Below the pieces are notes generated by a model. It was not told where the DNA came from. It was given only the letters and a program-made list of their open reading frames with translations, and did no database searches. A DNA stretch of 64,000 nucleotides from Torulaspora globosa (lineage: Eukaryota; Ascomycota; Saccharomycetes; Saccharomycetales; Saccharomycetaceae): positions 1,240,001 through 1,304,000 of the forward strand of contig NC_050728.1 of the NCBI RefSeq assembly GCF_014133895.1, read 5' to 3'. Both the position numbers and the translations under genes were made by a program. Below are positions 47,317-56,294 of this stretch, piece by piece (the stretch's first letter is position 1; each line of letters starts with the position of its first letter).

Positions 47317-49500
47317 TCAAGGCACTAAAGAGCTTACCTTCTTATTCTTGGTGCCCTGTCTCTTTAGTTCACCAAAGACTTTCTTTCTGTGTGACAGTAA
47401 ATCGTAGAAAATCTTATAGCCCAAATCATTTCCATCAGGCATGTGAACTTCAATGATACAATTTGCAAACTCTTGCGAAATCGCAGAAGTGAACTGAGTT
47501 GCCAATTGCTCTCCATCTTTTCCCATTTTCAAGATTTTGATCAATCTATGAAAATGAGCGACGATGGCATCAAGGGTCGCTATGTAAGGCTTTGGAAGCG
47601 TTGACAGAGTCGTCGCAAGACCGGTTATCCGGTCCTGGTCGACTTCAGCTTGTTCTTTCGTCTGTGCTTCGGTTTGTTGTTGCTCGCCGACTTCCTCCAC
47701 CGTAGTTTCTTCTGCATTGCTCTTCGGAGTGAGCGAGTACTCGGCATATAGTACTTTTAGAACGTCGTAAATTTCATTAGTTATCAATCGCTCAGGAAGC
47801 TCCAAGAGGTATATTTTCAAAACACTGGCCACGGTACTTGGTTCGCCGTTGTAATTTTTGATGACTTCCAAAACCTCTGCATCGGTTTGGAATTGCCGCT
47901 GGTTTAGAAGACTTCTTAATTGATGAGAAAGACTTAGCTTAACTGGTGCTGTCCACACTGCCGTTCTCAGTCTATCACTAGGGAGATCCGGATATACCTG
48001 GTCCATATAGGACAGGATCACGCTTGCTATCAGCGGTACAACTCTCTTATCCAATCGGCAGCGTGTTTCAAGGTCTATACCAAAATTTTGGAAGGCGCCT
48101 GGGTTATAGTAGTTGTTGTACGTGATGACTCGGGGCTGAAATACTCCTGTTCGATACTGGAACAATAAGTTTAGCAGATCAGCGGAAGGATCTATTTGAT
48201 CATCATTTTCAAGCATAGCATCGACGCTTATCTTCAAGCTAGATATTTTGTTGCCAATGGCCCCACAAAAGTCGAATGCGGCTTTCTTAATTGCTTTCAG
48301 TCTGTCTACCTCGCATTTTTCCATGAACGACAGGTGGTCTACTATAAGTTCTTCCACGGAACATCGTAAAGAGTCCATCTTGAAACACTCCCGACGATAC
48401 TTCTTATCGGCAGCTTCAACATCTCTTGTCAGTCTAAACAATTCTCTCTCAGCATTCGATAAAGTTGGTCCAATCATCGATGTGTTGGTTGGTATCGACG
48501 GCATTTTTGGCGAAGCAGACGACATTTTCGAAGTGAAGTCCTTGAGATAATGAGAAATTTTAGGATCCACTTGTGGGATGTTCACATCTGCTTCGCCAAA
48601 AGGCTGTGGTATCCTTGCAAATTTATAAGCATAACCCTTCCACTGATACTGGAATTTCTTAGAATTCACAAAGTTGCTGCCCACACCGTTGCAGTAGCTC
48701 AGGAACCCGAGATTGAGCAAATCTTGCCCAAAGTTCTCGGCTTGGTCGACATCTTTTAGAGACATATTTTCTAACAGGAACTTTGTTATCTCACCACCAC
48801 TGTTAGTGTTTTGTAGAGTGTAATTGATGAGAGGAACCCTGTACTCAGTTTTGGGCAACTTCGTCAAAAGTACGATCAAAGCCTCCCTCATACTCTTGAC
48901 ATCGAATTCCATCCCACCCACTGTCGCGAAGTGCTGATAGTCCATTTCTCTGGCAACGTCACTCTCGTATTTCTCCTGCAGCTTCAGCGACGCTGTAGCG
49001 TTAACCAGCTCCTCCTCACTGAAGTTCGACCTCTTGAAGTCTTCCAGCTGCCTGCATCTGTTGAAATAGTCACTTTCCAATTTCGAGACGTATTTCTTCG
49101 ATTTTTGATAATTACTGACATTGCTCATCAGGATCTTCTCTGAGTACTCCAAACGTTTCCTGTGGTCGTCGCACCAGCGGCTAAACGGCTGCAATACAAA
49201 CGATTCAATGTTTGATGCAATCGCGAGATGCTGCTTGCCCTCTTGGACCATCTGTTCTGTCATTCCCAGCAGCGCCCTCACAGAGGTTATCCCCACCTTA
49301 TCCTTGATGCTGTCCAAATTATCGATATCCCCCCTCATTTCACCCAACTGCCGGCCATAGTTCACCTCAAATTGCATCCGGGAGGCAAACAGCTGGATGT
49401 ACATGTCACATTCTTCGCATCCGTTGTGCAATTCCTTGAACAAAACCTGCAGACCTGACGCCAGATCTTCCGACCAAAAACTATCGGCAAAATTGGGCAT
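47317..49500 (-). CDS. RGD2: Rgd2, F-BAR/DEP RhoGAP for Cdc42 and Rho5
   Basis: This 727-residue protein begins with an FCH/F-BAR domain (SFWSEDLASGLQVLFKELHNG, then long helices to about 210 and again 330-430). A DEP-like insert lies near 215-300, and a RhoGAP domain near 460-690 (RVVPLIASVILSYMDQVYPD, then LPERLITNEIYDVLK). S. cerevisiae Rgd2 (YFL047C) stimulates GTP hydrolysis by Cdc42 and Rho5 at the membrane. A Gln/Glu-rich insertion (about 600-625) interrupts the GAP domain. It starts only 142 bp from the divergent Rdx-like gene. Confidence 0.92.
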   Translation of the reverse strand: MPNFADSFWSEDLASGLQVLFKELHNGCEECDMYIQLFASRMQFEVNYGRQLGEMRGDIDNLDSIKDKVGITSVRALLGMTEQMVQEGKQHLAIASNIESFVLQPFSRWCDDHRKRLEYSEKILMSNVSNYQKSKKYVSKLESDYFNRCRQLEDFKRSNFSEEELVNATASLKLQEKYESDVAREMDYQHFATVGGMEFDVKSMREALIVLLTKLPKTEYRVPLINYTLQNTNSGGEITKFLLENMSLKDVDQAENFGQDLLNLGFLSYCNGVGSNFVNSKKFQYQWKGYAYKFARIPQPFGEADVNIPQVDPKISHYLKDFTSKMSSASPKMPSIPTNTSMIGPTLSNAERELFRLTRDVEAADKKYRRECFKMDSLRCSVEELIVDHLSFMEKCEVDRLKAIKKAAFDFCGAIGNKISSLKISVDAMLENDDQIDPSADLLNLLFQYRTGVFQPRVITYNNYYNPGAFQNFGIDLETRCRLDKRVVPLIASVILSYMDQVYPDLPSDRLRTAVWTAPVKLSLSHQLRSLLNQRQFQTDAEVLEVIKNYNGEPSTVASVLKIYLLELPERLITNEIYDVLKVLYAEYSLTPKSNAEETTVEEVGEQQQTEAQTKEQAEVDQDRITGLATTLSTLPKPYIATLDAIVAHFHRLIKILKMGKDGEQLATQFTSAISQEFANCIIEVHMPDGNDLGYKIFYDLLSHRKKVFGELKRQGTKNKKVSSLVP

Positions 49501-49642
49501 CGCTGAACCCTGGACGAACCAAATCCGAGACGATTCTTTGCCAGTACCGTTTCCTGCTGCTCTTAACAGTGTGCGAAATGTTTCAAGATGGTACGCGCGA
49601 CTACATACTTAAGAGAGAACATACTGAGAGAATCAAGAAGCT

Positions 49643-49999
49643 ATGCCGTATCCTAAGGTCAGCATCCGGTTCTGTACTCGCTGCAAGTGGAACTTGCGAA
49701 GCGCCTGGTATCTGCAGGAGCTTCTCCAGACTTTCGGCGACAGCATTGGCGAGATATCTCTGATTCCCGGAGAAACTGGCGAGTTTCGGGTCTTAGGCCA
49801 GCTAGATGAGAGTAGCGAGGAGTTCAGCATTTGGGATCGCAAGCTTGAGGGTGGATTTCCCGATAGTAAGTTTTTGAAGCAGCGGGTCCGTACGCTTTTG
49901 TTTCACGATGAGGTGTCGGTTGGAAAGCATATCGAGCGAGCAGGCCAACGGGGGACGCTGGTGAGCCCGGAAGACTGCAGGGCGTGTCAGGACATCTAA
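49643..49999 (+). CDS. Rdx/SelW-like thioredoxin-fold protein
   Basis: A 118-residue ATG-initiated frame starts MPYPKVSIRFCTRCKWNLRS. The CxxC at Cys11/Cys14 followed by WxLRSAWYLQELLQTF is the hallmark of the Rdx family (SelW/SelT/SelH type), where eukaryotic relatives carry selenocysteine at the second Cys. Next come IGEISLIPGETGEFRV (the second strand) and DRKLEGGFPDSKFLKQRVR, the classic F(P)(D/E)xKxLKxxVR end of the fold. Its role is probably thiol redox, but the substrate is unknown. I recall no S. cerevisiae gene at this place, so this may be a lineage-retained gene. A C-terminal extension with CRAC is unusual. Confidence 0.82.
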   Translation: MPYPKVSIRFCTRCKWNLRSAWYLQELLQTFGDSIGEISLIPGETGEFRVLGQLDESSEEFSIWDRKLEGGFPDSKFLKQRVRTLLFHDEVSVGKHIERAGQRGTLVSPEDCRACQDI

Positions 50000-50235
50000 T
50001 TGCTAGCCTCAGGACTCTCATTGGGCCGATATGTAGACCATTCTTCATAATTGTGCACGAAGGTGATCCATTAGCATTCTTTAGGTGGGTTTTTTTCACT
50101 GTCGCTTGATAGTTAGCCTGTTGAACCGTTAGAAGGTCAACCAGCTGAGTTCGTGAACGGTTTAAGCTCTGATCTGGGCCCTAAATTCGGTTCTGACGTT
50201 CGACGGCCGTATTGATCGAGATTTATATCATCGGA

Positions 50236-51519
50236 ATGAGAATTTCTAGTGCATACGCAGCTTTGGCAGCTGTTCTGGCGCCATTTGCTGCTGCACATCC
50301 CACGGGCCATAGGGAATCTGCTCCATTGAACGAAGCTCTCTCGCTGCCCGATTTAGTGTCTCTATCCGGCGTTCCTAAAGGTTGGATTGCTGGGGATTCG
50401 TCTACGTTTGAGGAGGGAAGGATATTATTGACACCTAGGCAAGGATCGAAAGGTTCCCTGTGGGAGGAGGAAAACTATCAGCTGCGGGATTCATTCACCT
50501 TAGAGTGGACATTCAGAAGCGTGAACTACGAAGGTAGGAGCGAGGGTGGTTTGGCATTCTGGTTTTTGAACCCTAACGGGAAGAGCGATCTGACGGACAA
50601 GACACTGTACAATGGTCCTGCCAAGTTTGATGGGCTGCAACTTTTAGTGGACAACAACGGCCCTTTGAGTTCAACCATGCGCGCACAGCTGAACGACGGC
50701 GGAGACACCTTCACCACAGCAAGCATCTACGATAGAACGTTTGCGTCGTGTCTCATGGGCTATCAGGAATCTTCGGTCCCATCAACGCTGCGTTTGACTT
50801 ACGATAGGAGCAGTGATAACTTGTTGAAGCTGCAGGTTAACAATAAGATTTGTTTCCAAACGAGGAAGGTTCGGATTCCCGAGGGAGAATATCGAATTGG
50901 TGTTACAGCAGACAATGCAGACACCCCGGAATCGTTCGAGATCCTGAAAATGTCAATATATGACGGCCCTGTTGAAGATTCATATATTCCTAACGTGAAC
51001 GCAATGGCGCAACCAAGAGTCTTGACCAAAGTGATCGACAAAGAAACTGGACAGGAAAAACTACTGGAGAAGGAGGCATACGAAATCGAGAACGACAAGG
51101 TCTCAAACTACGAATTATACAAGAAATTAGACAGAGTCGAGGGGAAAATCTTGGCCAATGATATCAATGCCATCGAACATGAACTGGCTGAACTTCACAG
51201 AACACAAGAAGAGCTTCTGAAGTATGTCACACAATTGACCCAGGTTCTCACGTCAAGCACACAGAAGAGTCAAACCGTTGCTGATGAAGACAGAAACAAC
51301 TATGGAGACTTTCTGTCGCTGAATGAAAAGCTGGAGAAAATGCTTCTCGACCAGGAAAAGATCAGAGAGATGACAAAACATACAAGCGTAGGCCCTCACA
51401 TCGATGACATTGCCAGCAAATTGGCCATTTGGCTATTTCCCTTGATCGCCATAATGCTTGTGATGGCCTACTACACCTTCAAAATTAGACAAGAGATTGT
51501 CAAAACGAAACTATTGTAA
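50236..51519 (+). CDS. EMP47: Emp46/Emp47 L-type lectin cargo receptor
   Basis: The start is the ATG at 50236 (MRISSAYAALAAVLAPFAAA), a signal peptide; the frame upstream begins at TTG. The product is 427 residues. An L-type lectin domain covers about 30-255 (DSFTLEWTFRSVNYEG, GGLAFWFLNPNGKSD), a coiled coil about 290-385 and a membrane span about 395-412. The cytosolic tail ends KTKLL, the dilysine Golgi-to-ER retrieval signal of Emp47. It carries glycoproteins between ER and Golgi. S. cerevisiae has the pair EMP46 (YLR080W) and EMP47 (YFL048C) in the sister regions; this is their single counterpart. Confidence 0.94.
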   Translation: MRISSAYAALAAVLAPFAAAHPTGHRESAPLNEALSLPDLVSLSGVPKGWIAGDSSTFEEGRILLTPRQGSKGSLWEEENYQLRDSFTLEWTFRSVNYEGRSEGGLAFWFLNPNGKSDLTDKTLYNGPAKFDGLQLLVDNNGPLSSTMRAQLNDGGDTFTTASIYDRTFASCLMGYQESSVPSTLRLTYDRSSDNLLKLQVNNKICFQTRKVRIPEGEYRIGVTADNADTPESFEILKMSIYDGPVEDSYIPNVNAMAQPRVLTKVIDKETGQEKLLEKEAYEIENDKVSNYELYKKLDRVEGKILANDINAIEHELAELHRTQEELLKYVTQLTQVLTSSTQKSQTVADEDRNNYGDFLSLNEKLEKMLLDQEKIREMTKHTSVGPHIDDIASKLAIWLFPLIAIMLVMAYYTFKIRQEIVKTKLL

Positions 51520-51567
51520 AAATAATAATTGAGCATATAAGATTCACGGACGCCGTTTTCATTAATT

Positions 51568-53148
51568 TTATGGTTTCGATACATAGGGCGGTTTGAAACC
51601 GCGGATGTTCGAGTATCCTACGTAATTTACCTTGGGCCTTCTAACAGTGACATGGGTCTCGTCAACGTTGGTCTCTGGGTTATAATTCGTAACAGAGCTT
51701 GATTGCTCAAGAACCTCTTTCAGGTATTGCTCTCTGAAGTAGTCCAGCTCGGTACTCATCAACCCAATTGGTACTCCAGTTTTATATTGCCAATATTTTA
51801 ACCATTTTTTTGATCTAATTTTTCGTACGTTCTGTAAGCCAAGGTTCAGATACAGCGAGTCGTGCGAATGTTCAACCTCTCTGATCTGGTTGGGTGTCAG
51901 CTTGTTGAGTCTTTGAATCAGACGATCTTTCTCATATAAAGGAAGCCCCCTTGAGGATCGCTGAGAGACTGAATCGTCGGATGTCTTTAGCGGCAGCAAG
52001 TCGAACTTCCAACCACTGATGTGTAAGTCTTCATCCACTGAAGCCGAAGTATGCTGCCCATATTGTTCTTCTTGCTCCTCAGCTTTTTTTGCTTTGCCAA
52101 GTGAGCCGGCATCTAGTATACTGTTTAACATTCTTTTACTGGGTTTAATAGCTGGTTGCGGCGTACCTGGAGACTGGAATTCTCCCGCAGCGGTAGCATC
52201 TGTGCCATTCGTCTGCAACTGTATGCCAATTGGCGAGTCAAGAGCTTTCATCTGCGTAGCCTGCTGAAAAGAATTCTTACTGTGGTACTTCGGAATCTTG
52301 AACAGAGCGCTAAGTTCCAACGACCCAGTAATATTTTGCCCCGGCACAACAGCAGACGCATGCTCACCATTGGCGAACTCCCTGCCATAGTGTAGCCTGA
52401 TCTCAGCAGAAGGCTGTTCGGTCACCGTGAGATACGGAGGTTCGAACACCCGGTCGCTTATCGTGGAAGAATGCTCGATTCGCTGAGATGGCTGCGAGAA
52501 CAGCTGCGGTTTCAACTTCCTCAACGCGTCGCTCAATCGCCTGGATAGCTTGAACACTCTATCGTGGGGCGTCAAGTTCTGCTTTTTAGCTACCACCTCC
52601 CAGTAATCGTCAAACACCCTTGTGCCTGATGCTATCAGCGCTGCTCCGAATTGAACAAACGCCGACCTGGCGCTGACATACTTCAATTCCCCTTCTACCT
52701 TGCCAACAAATCCCTGTTCAACCAGTAAGTCTTTCAGCTCGGTGGAGGCCGTAATGGGCAGCAGCTGGTCATAAGTAGCCAAAAACGTGTCCTGGCTCCC
52801 CTCATACTGCAGAGCACTCATCAGATGGCTTACGAGTACTAGCCGGTTCGGCGAATCCTTCGTTTTGAACGTATCGCATAGATACTGTCTGCCGTCCTGC
52901 AGCTCGCCCGTCGGCGATACTTTCTTCTCACCCAAAGGATCGGTCACAACCATCCTATATGCCAAACACAGTTCATTTTTGGTCTTATCCGCTCCTGTGT
53001 AGTCGGGCACATCCACGCTCTTCTTAGGCAACTCCTCCAGCGGGCCTCGCAACAGCTCTGCTTCTGCCATGACTTGCTTCATCAGCACCCTCTCGTGCTT
53101 TATAATCACATCGTCCGCCACCGGAAACAGTTCCACGGAATTGGCCAT
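51568..53148 (-). CDS. SWP82: Swp82/Rsc7 family chromatin-remodelling subunit
   Basis: This 526-residue protein has an N-terminal acidic segment and the conserved RSC7/Swp82 block around TGELQDGRQYLCDTFKTKD, RLVLVSHLMSAL and QLLPITASTELKDLLVEQGF (residues about 80-155). This is followed by ALIASGTRVFDDYW and a C-terminal RRPKVNYVGYSNIRGFKPPY. In S. cerevisiae Swp82 (YFL049C) is a SWI/SNF subunit and Npl6 (YMR091C) its RSC relative; the position beside EMP47 favours SWP82. It converges on EMP47 with 48 bp between stops and is the last syntenic housekeeping gene before the accessory region. Confidence 0.9.
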   Translation of the reverse strand: MANSVELFPVADDVIIKHERVLMKQVMAEAELLRGPLEELPKKSVDVPDYTGADKTKNELCLAYRMVVTDPLGEKKVSPTGELQDGRQYLCDTFKTKDSPNRLVLVSHLMSALQYEGSQDTFLATYDQLLPITASTELKDLLVEQGFVGKVEGELKYVSARSAFVQFGAALIASGTRVFDDYWEVVAKKQNLTPHDRVFKLSRRLSDALRKLKPQLFSQPSQRIEHSSTISDRVFEPPYLTVTEQPSAEIRLHYGREFANGEHASAVVPGQNITGSLELSALFKIPKYHSKNSFQQATQMKALDSPIGIQLQTNGTDATAAGEFQSPGTPQPAIKPSKRMLNSILDAGSLGKAKKAEEQEEQYGQHTSASVDEDLHISGWKFDLLPLKTSDDSVSQRSSRGLPLYEKDRLIQRLNKLTPNQIREVEHSHDSLYLNLGLQNVRKIRSKKWLKYWQYKTGVPIGLMSTELDYFREQYLKEVLEQSSSVTNYNPETNVDETHVTVRRPKVNYVGYSNIRGFKPPYVSKP

Positions 53149-53474
53149 TGTTCAGTGGGCTTACTAATGTTCTTTGTTGAAGGTGTTTTCAACACTTAGC
53201 GAAGAGCTTATCTTGTTGGCTTGCAGCTCGAAGAACATTCCAGTGGAAGATTCTGACAAAGGTCGTCCAAGTTTGCTCTGAGAAGCAGCGTACTATCCAA
53301 CGATGTTTACATGTGGTTGAAGCTGAGTGCGTTCATTATCGAAGCTGCGCCTTATCTGCGCTATTGCTGACACATCCCTTCAGCAGATATGCATATATAA
53401 AGGGGAAGCAATTGCTACCATGATCGAGCTGGAAAGCGATCCTTGAAGAGGTCAGAGAATACTCTACAAATAAG
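53149..53474. promoter_or_regulatory. Promoter of GRE2-like copy 1 (STRE and TATA; shared duplicated block)
   Basis: These 326 bp separate SWP82 from the first reductase. A TATATAA-type box (53394-53400) runs into AGGGG at 53401-53405, the Msn2/Msn4 stress element core. From 53399 to the ATG the sequence is closely similar to 60228-60302 upstream of the second copy. Confidence 0.55.
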
Positions 53475-54506
53475 ATGTCTGTTTTAATTTCCGGTGCTAC
53501 AGGTTTTATTGCTCAACATATCGTTAACGACTTGCTGAAGCAGAATTACAAGGTTATAGGTACCGTCAGGTCCCAAGAGAAAGCTGATAAGCTGAAGAAG
53601 CAATTCGGAAATAACCCCAATCTGACTTTGGAGCTTGTGGCCGACATCGCTGCACCAAACGCCTTCGACCATGTTTTGGAGAAGCATGGTGCAGACGTGA
53701 AGGTCGTCTTGCATACGGCTTCTCCCTTCTTTGTCAATTCAACGGAGTACGAAAAGGATCTGTTGACACCTGCTGTGAACGGTACCAAAAGCATCCTTGA
53801 GTCGATCAAAAAATATGCTGCCGATTCTGTTGAGCGTGTGGTTGTGACTTCATCGTTCGCAGCCATGCTGAACCTTGAGAAGAACGGAGATGAATCTGTC
53901 GTGTATACTGAGGAATCCTGGAACCCTGCCACCTGGGAAAGCTGTCAAGTTAATGGGACGAGCGCTTATTGTGGTTCCAAGAAGCTAGCAGAAGCGGCAG
54001 CTTGGGAGTTTTTGCGCGAGAATAGACAAGCTGTGAAGTTTCAGCTAAGCACTGTTAACCCTGTGTATGTTTTCGGTCCTCAACTGTTTGACGAAGACGT
54101 GAAGGATACCTTGAACACTTCTTGTGAGTTTATCAATGCCTTGATCCACAACAAGCCAGAGGCCAAGCAAATGCAGGAATTCCGCGCCTTTTATATTGAC
54201 GTGAGAGATGTCTCGAAAGCTCATCTCATAGCCTTCCAAAAGAAGGAAGCCATTGGGAAAAGATTGCTGTTGACTAACGGCCAATTCGCGTATCAGGATT
54301 TGGAGGATATTGTCAATGAAGACTTCCCCCAACTGAAGGGTAAAATCCTAGTTGGCAATCCTGGATCAGGCAAAGAGGCCTATAAAACCATGGATAGTAT
54401 CGATAATACCAAGACTAGGGAGATACTTGGTTATCCTTTTAGATCGTTGAAGGAAACCGTCGATGACACGGCCGCGCAAATCTTGAAGAAGGACGGAAAC
54501 CTCTAG
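53475..54506 (+). CDS. Gre2-like NADPH-dependent carbonyl/methylglyoxal reductase, copy 1
   Basis: This 343-residue extended SDR matches Gre2/Ari1 (YOL151W, YGL157W, YDR541C) in length and sequence. It has the cofactor loop SGATGFIAQHIVNDLL near the N-terminus, VVVTSSFAAML with the catalytic Ser near 127, and YCGSKK with Tyr165 and Lys169. It probably reduces reactive aldehydes and ketones such as methylglyoxal or isovaleraldehyde in the cytosol using NADPH; the exact substrate cannot be told. About three quarters of residues match copy 2 at 60303. A stress element lies in the promoter. Confidence 0.92.
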   Translation: MSVLISGATGFIAQHIVNDLLKQNYKVIGTVRSQEKADKLKKQFGNNPNLTLELVADIAAPNAFDHVLEKHGADVKVVLHTASPFFVNSTEYEKDLLTPAVNGTKSILESIKKYAADSVERVVVTSSFAAMLNLEKNGDESVVYTEESWNPATWESCQVNGTSAYCGSKKLAEAAAWEFLRENRQAVKFQLSTVNPVYVFGPQLFDEDVKDTLNTSCEFINALIHNKPEAKQMQEFRAFYIDVRDVSKAHLIAFQKKEAIGKRLLLTNGQFAYQDLEDIVNEDFPQLKGKILVGNPGSGKEAYKTMDSIDNTKTREILGYPFRSLKETVDDTAAQILKKDGNL

Positions 54507-54532
54507 ATTTTACGCAACTGCGATTAGACAAT

Positions 54533-54803
54533 CCGATTATGTAGCAGGAACTCTTCAATATATTAAATTGTTCAATATTACTCATTAACTAAGAATTCTT
54601 CAGCATATTAAACTATTTGATTCTTTGCTGGGAATCCATCAGCATATTAAACTATTTGGTTCTTTGCTGGGAATCCATCAGCATATTTGATTCTTCATCA
54701 GGAATAGTCCAGTATATCAAATTATTCGATTACTTACTAGTGATTGTTCAGTATATTAAACCACTTGTTATTTACTAGAAATCCTTCAGCATAGTAAACT
54801 ATT
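54533..54803. repeat. Degenerate 40-bp tandem repeat, about seven units
   Basis: Successive units of about 40 bp recur, with the shared words GGAATCC, TCAGCATATTAAACTATTT and GATTCTTTG. Unit boundaries fall near 54574, 54619, 54659, 54688, 54727 and 54767; one unit lacks about 10 bp. The third and fourth units are almost identical over 30 bp. The array fills the space between two convergent genes and supplies the TAG stop codon of the YML131W-like gene (54799-54801). Confidence 0.8.
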
Positions 54804-55893
54804 CTTTTTTGACCATGGAGATCAGTTTTCCCTTATTAATGCTTTTAAATAAACCACTCCAAATAACAGGAACAAGGTCAAACTTATCGTCCGACGCATC
54901 AACAATTGTGGCTGAGTTCGCCGCATCGATGTACTTATTCTTGATCCACTGCTTCAATTTAGCGAGTGCCTCGGGGAACTCGTCGCGGCAATCAGTGACT
55001 AACAAGCCTCTTAGAGTCAACCTTTTGGTAATAACAGTGACGTAGTTCTTAAAGGCCAATTTTTCAGGATCGTTATACCCGCTAATGGAACCACAGGCAA
55101 CCACTGTCCCATGAACCTTCATCAGGTTAACGCCCAGATCTAGTATATCGCCGCCAACATTATCAATAAAGAAGTCGACAGTGTCGGGACCGCCGGCGGC
55201 TGTCTCTAGATCATGTTTGAAGGTGTCACTTTTGTAATCGACGCCTACAACATTTCGGCCTAAGCTTTCCAGATAGCGCACCTTTTCAGGACCTCCCGCA
55301 ATAACTATGACCTTGGAAGCCTTGAAGACATTGACTGCAATTTGGGTGCAAAGTGAGCCAACAGCACCTGCGGCACCTGAAATCAAAAAGTTCTTGCCGT
55401 AACATTCCTCGGTCTCTTTCAAACCAGCGTATTTGAAGAATATGAAATAAGCTGTTAAAGCTGTCGCGCCCAGGACAGATAAATACCACCATAACTCTTC
55501 CACATCATCCTTCGATATTTTAGCTATCTCTGAAGAATCTGGATCACTAATGACAACAGCCGTAGTCCAACCTACTCGGCCCATCACATAGTCATCGATG
55601 GCATAGTTTTCGTTCTTGGATGCTAGAACTTTCCCTAAGCCTCTGGCTGGAATGATCTCACCAGGCTCTACACCTTTGGAGTAGTTCTTATCAACAGACG
55701 CAATCCAGAATTTTTGGGCAGGATCGTTAGAGAGATACAGAGTCTCAACAAGGATCTCACCATCTCTGAGCGTATCGGCGGATATTTCCACCTTGTTCAA
55801 CTTGAAAGTTGATTCAGGATCATCGAAATTGAAGTTAAATGGCTCTCCAGCTTGAGGAGCACTCTTTATAACCCATTGCTTAGCACTGACCAT
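54799..55893 (-). CDS. YML131W-like medium-chain reductase (alkenal/leukotriene B4 dehydrogenase family)
   Basis: This 364-residue zinc-independent MDR protein resembles S. cerevisiae YML131W and the prostaglandin/alkenal reductases. It has the N-terminal substrate domain with TLYLSNDPAQKFWIA, GWTTAVVISDPDS in place of zinc ligands, and a Rossmann loop FLISGAAGAVGSLCTQIA (about 167-184). Next are VIVIAGGPEKVRYLES and the conserved VDFFIDNVGGDILD and VACGSISGYND. It probably reduces alpha,beta-unsaturated carbonyls with NADPH. YML131W in S. cerevisiae responds to oxidative stress, fitting the neighbouring detoxification genes. The last codons enter the tandem repeat. Confidence 0.9.
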   Translation of the reverse strand: MVSAKQWVIKSAPQAGEPFNFNFDDPESTFKLNKVEISADTLRDGEILVETLYLSNDPAQKFWIASVDKNYSKGVEPGEIIPARGLGKVLASKNENYAIDDYVMGRVGWTTAVVISDPDSSEIAKISKDDVEELWWYLSVLGATALTAYFIFFKYAGLKETEECYGKNFLISGAAGAVGSLCTQIAVNVFKASKVIVIAGGPEKVRYLESLGRNVVGVDYKSDTFKHDLETAAGGPDTVDFFIDNVGGDILDLGVNLMKVHGTVVACGSISGYNDPEKLAFKNYVTVITKRLTLRGLLVTDCRDEFPEALAKLKQWIKNKYIDAANSATIVDASDDKFDLVPVIWSGLFKSINKGKLISMVKKE

Positions 55894-56294
55894 TTTGTGA
55901 CTTGTAATCTTGCGATTTCTGGGTAATTTTCATCAAGATATAGGTTATGCAATTATTACCAAGATATGCGTTATGTCTATATATATATATTAAACCGATT
56001 CCAGCTGCTTATATGACGATTCTCGCTGCTTATTAAACTGATTTCCTTAGCTTATTAAGCTGCGCGAGACACTCCTTACCATTTTCAATATCTTTTTTAA
56101 GATTGTACTATAATATGCCTAAGATAGATGATCGCCAGATCTAAATATTTTAGCCGTCCGTGAAATATTTGGTGGCTTCTCACCTTCATGTCATCGTGAG
56201 GGAACCTCCCTCGTGTGATTCCCTACACACTTACCCTTGCTCAAGTGAATTCCTTTGATATGCAAATCAATTTCACATATGTTCAAGCGTTAGA
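55894..56294. other. Gap with AT run and short tandem repeats
   Basis: These 401 bp hold the promoter of the YML131W-like gene and the 3' flank of the transporter. An alternating TA run at about 55979-55990 precedes the repeat described separately. No gene is seen. Confidence 0.45.
55990..56052. repeat. Short degenerate tandem repeat, 21-22 bp units
   Basis: Three units follow one another: TTAAACCGATTCCAGCTGC, TATGACGATTCTCGCTGC and TTAAACTGATTTCCTTAGC, each ending in TTA, then a partial TTAAGCTG. It shares the words TTAAAC and GATT with the 40-bp array on the other side of the gene, though the period differs. Confidence 0.6.
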
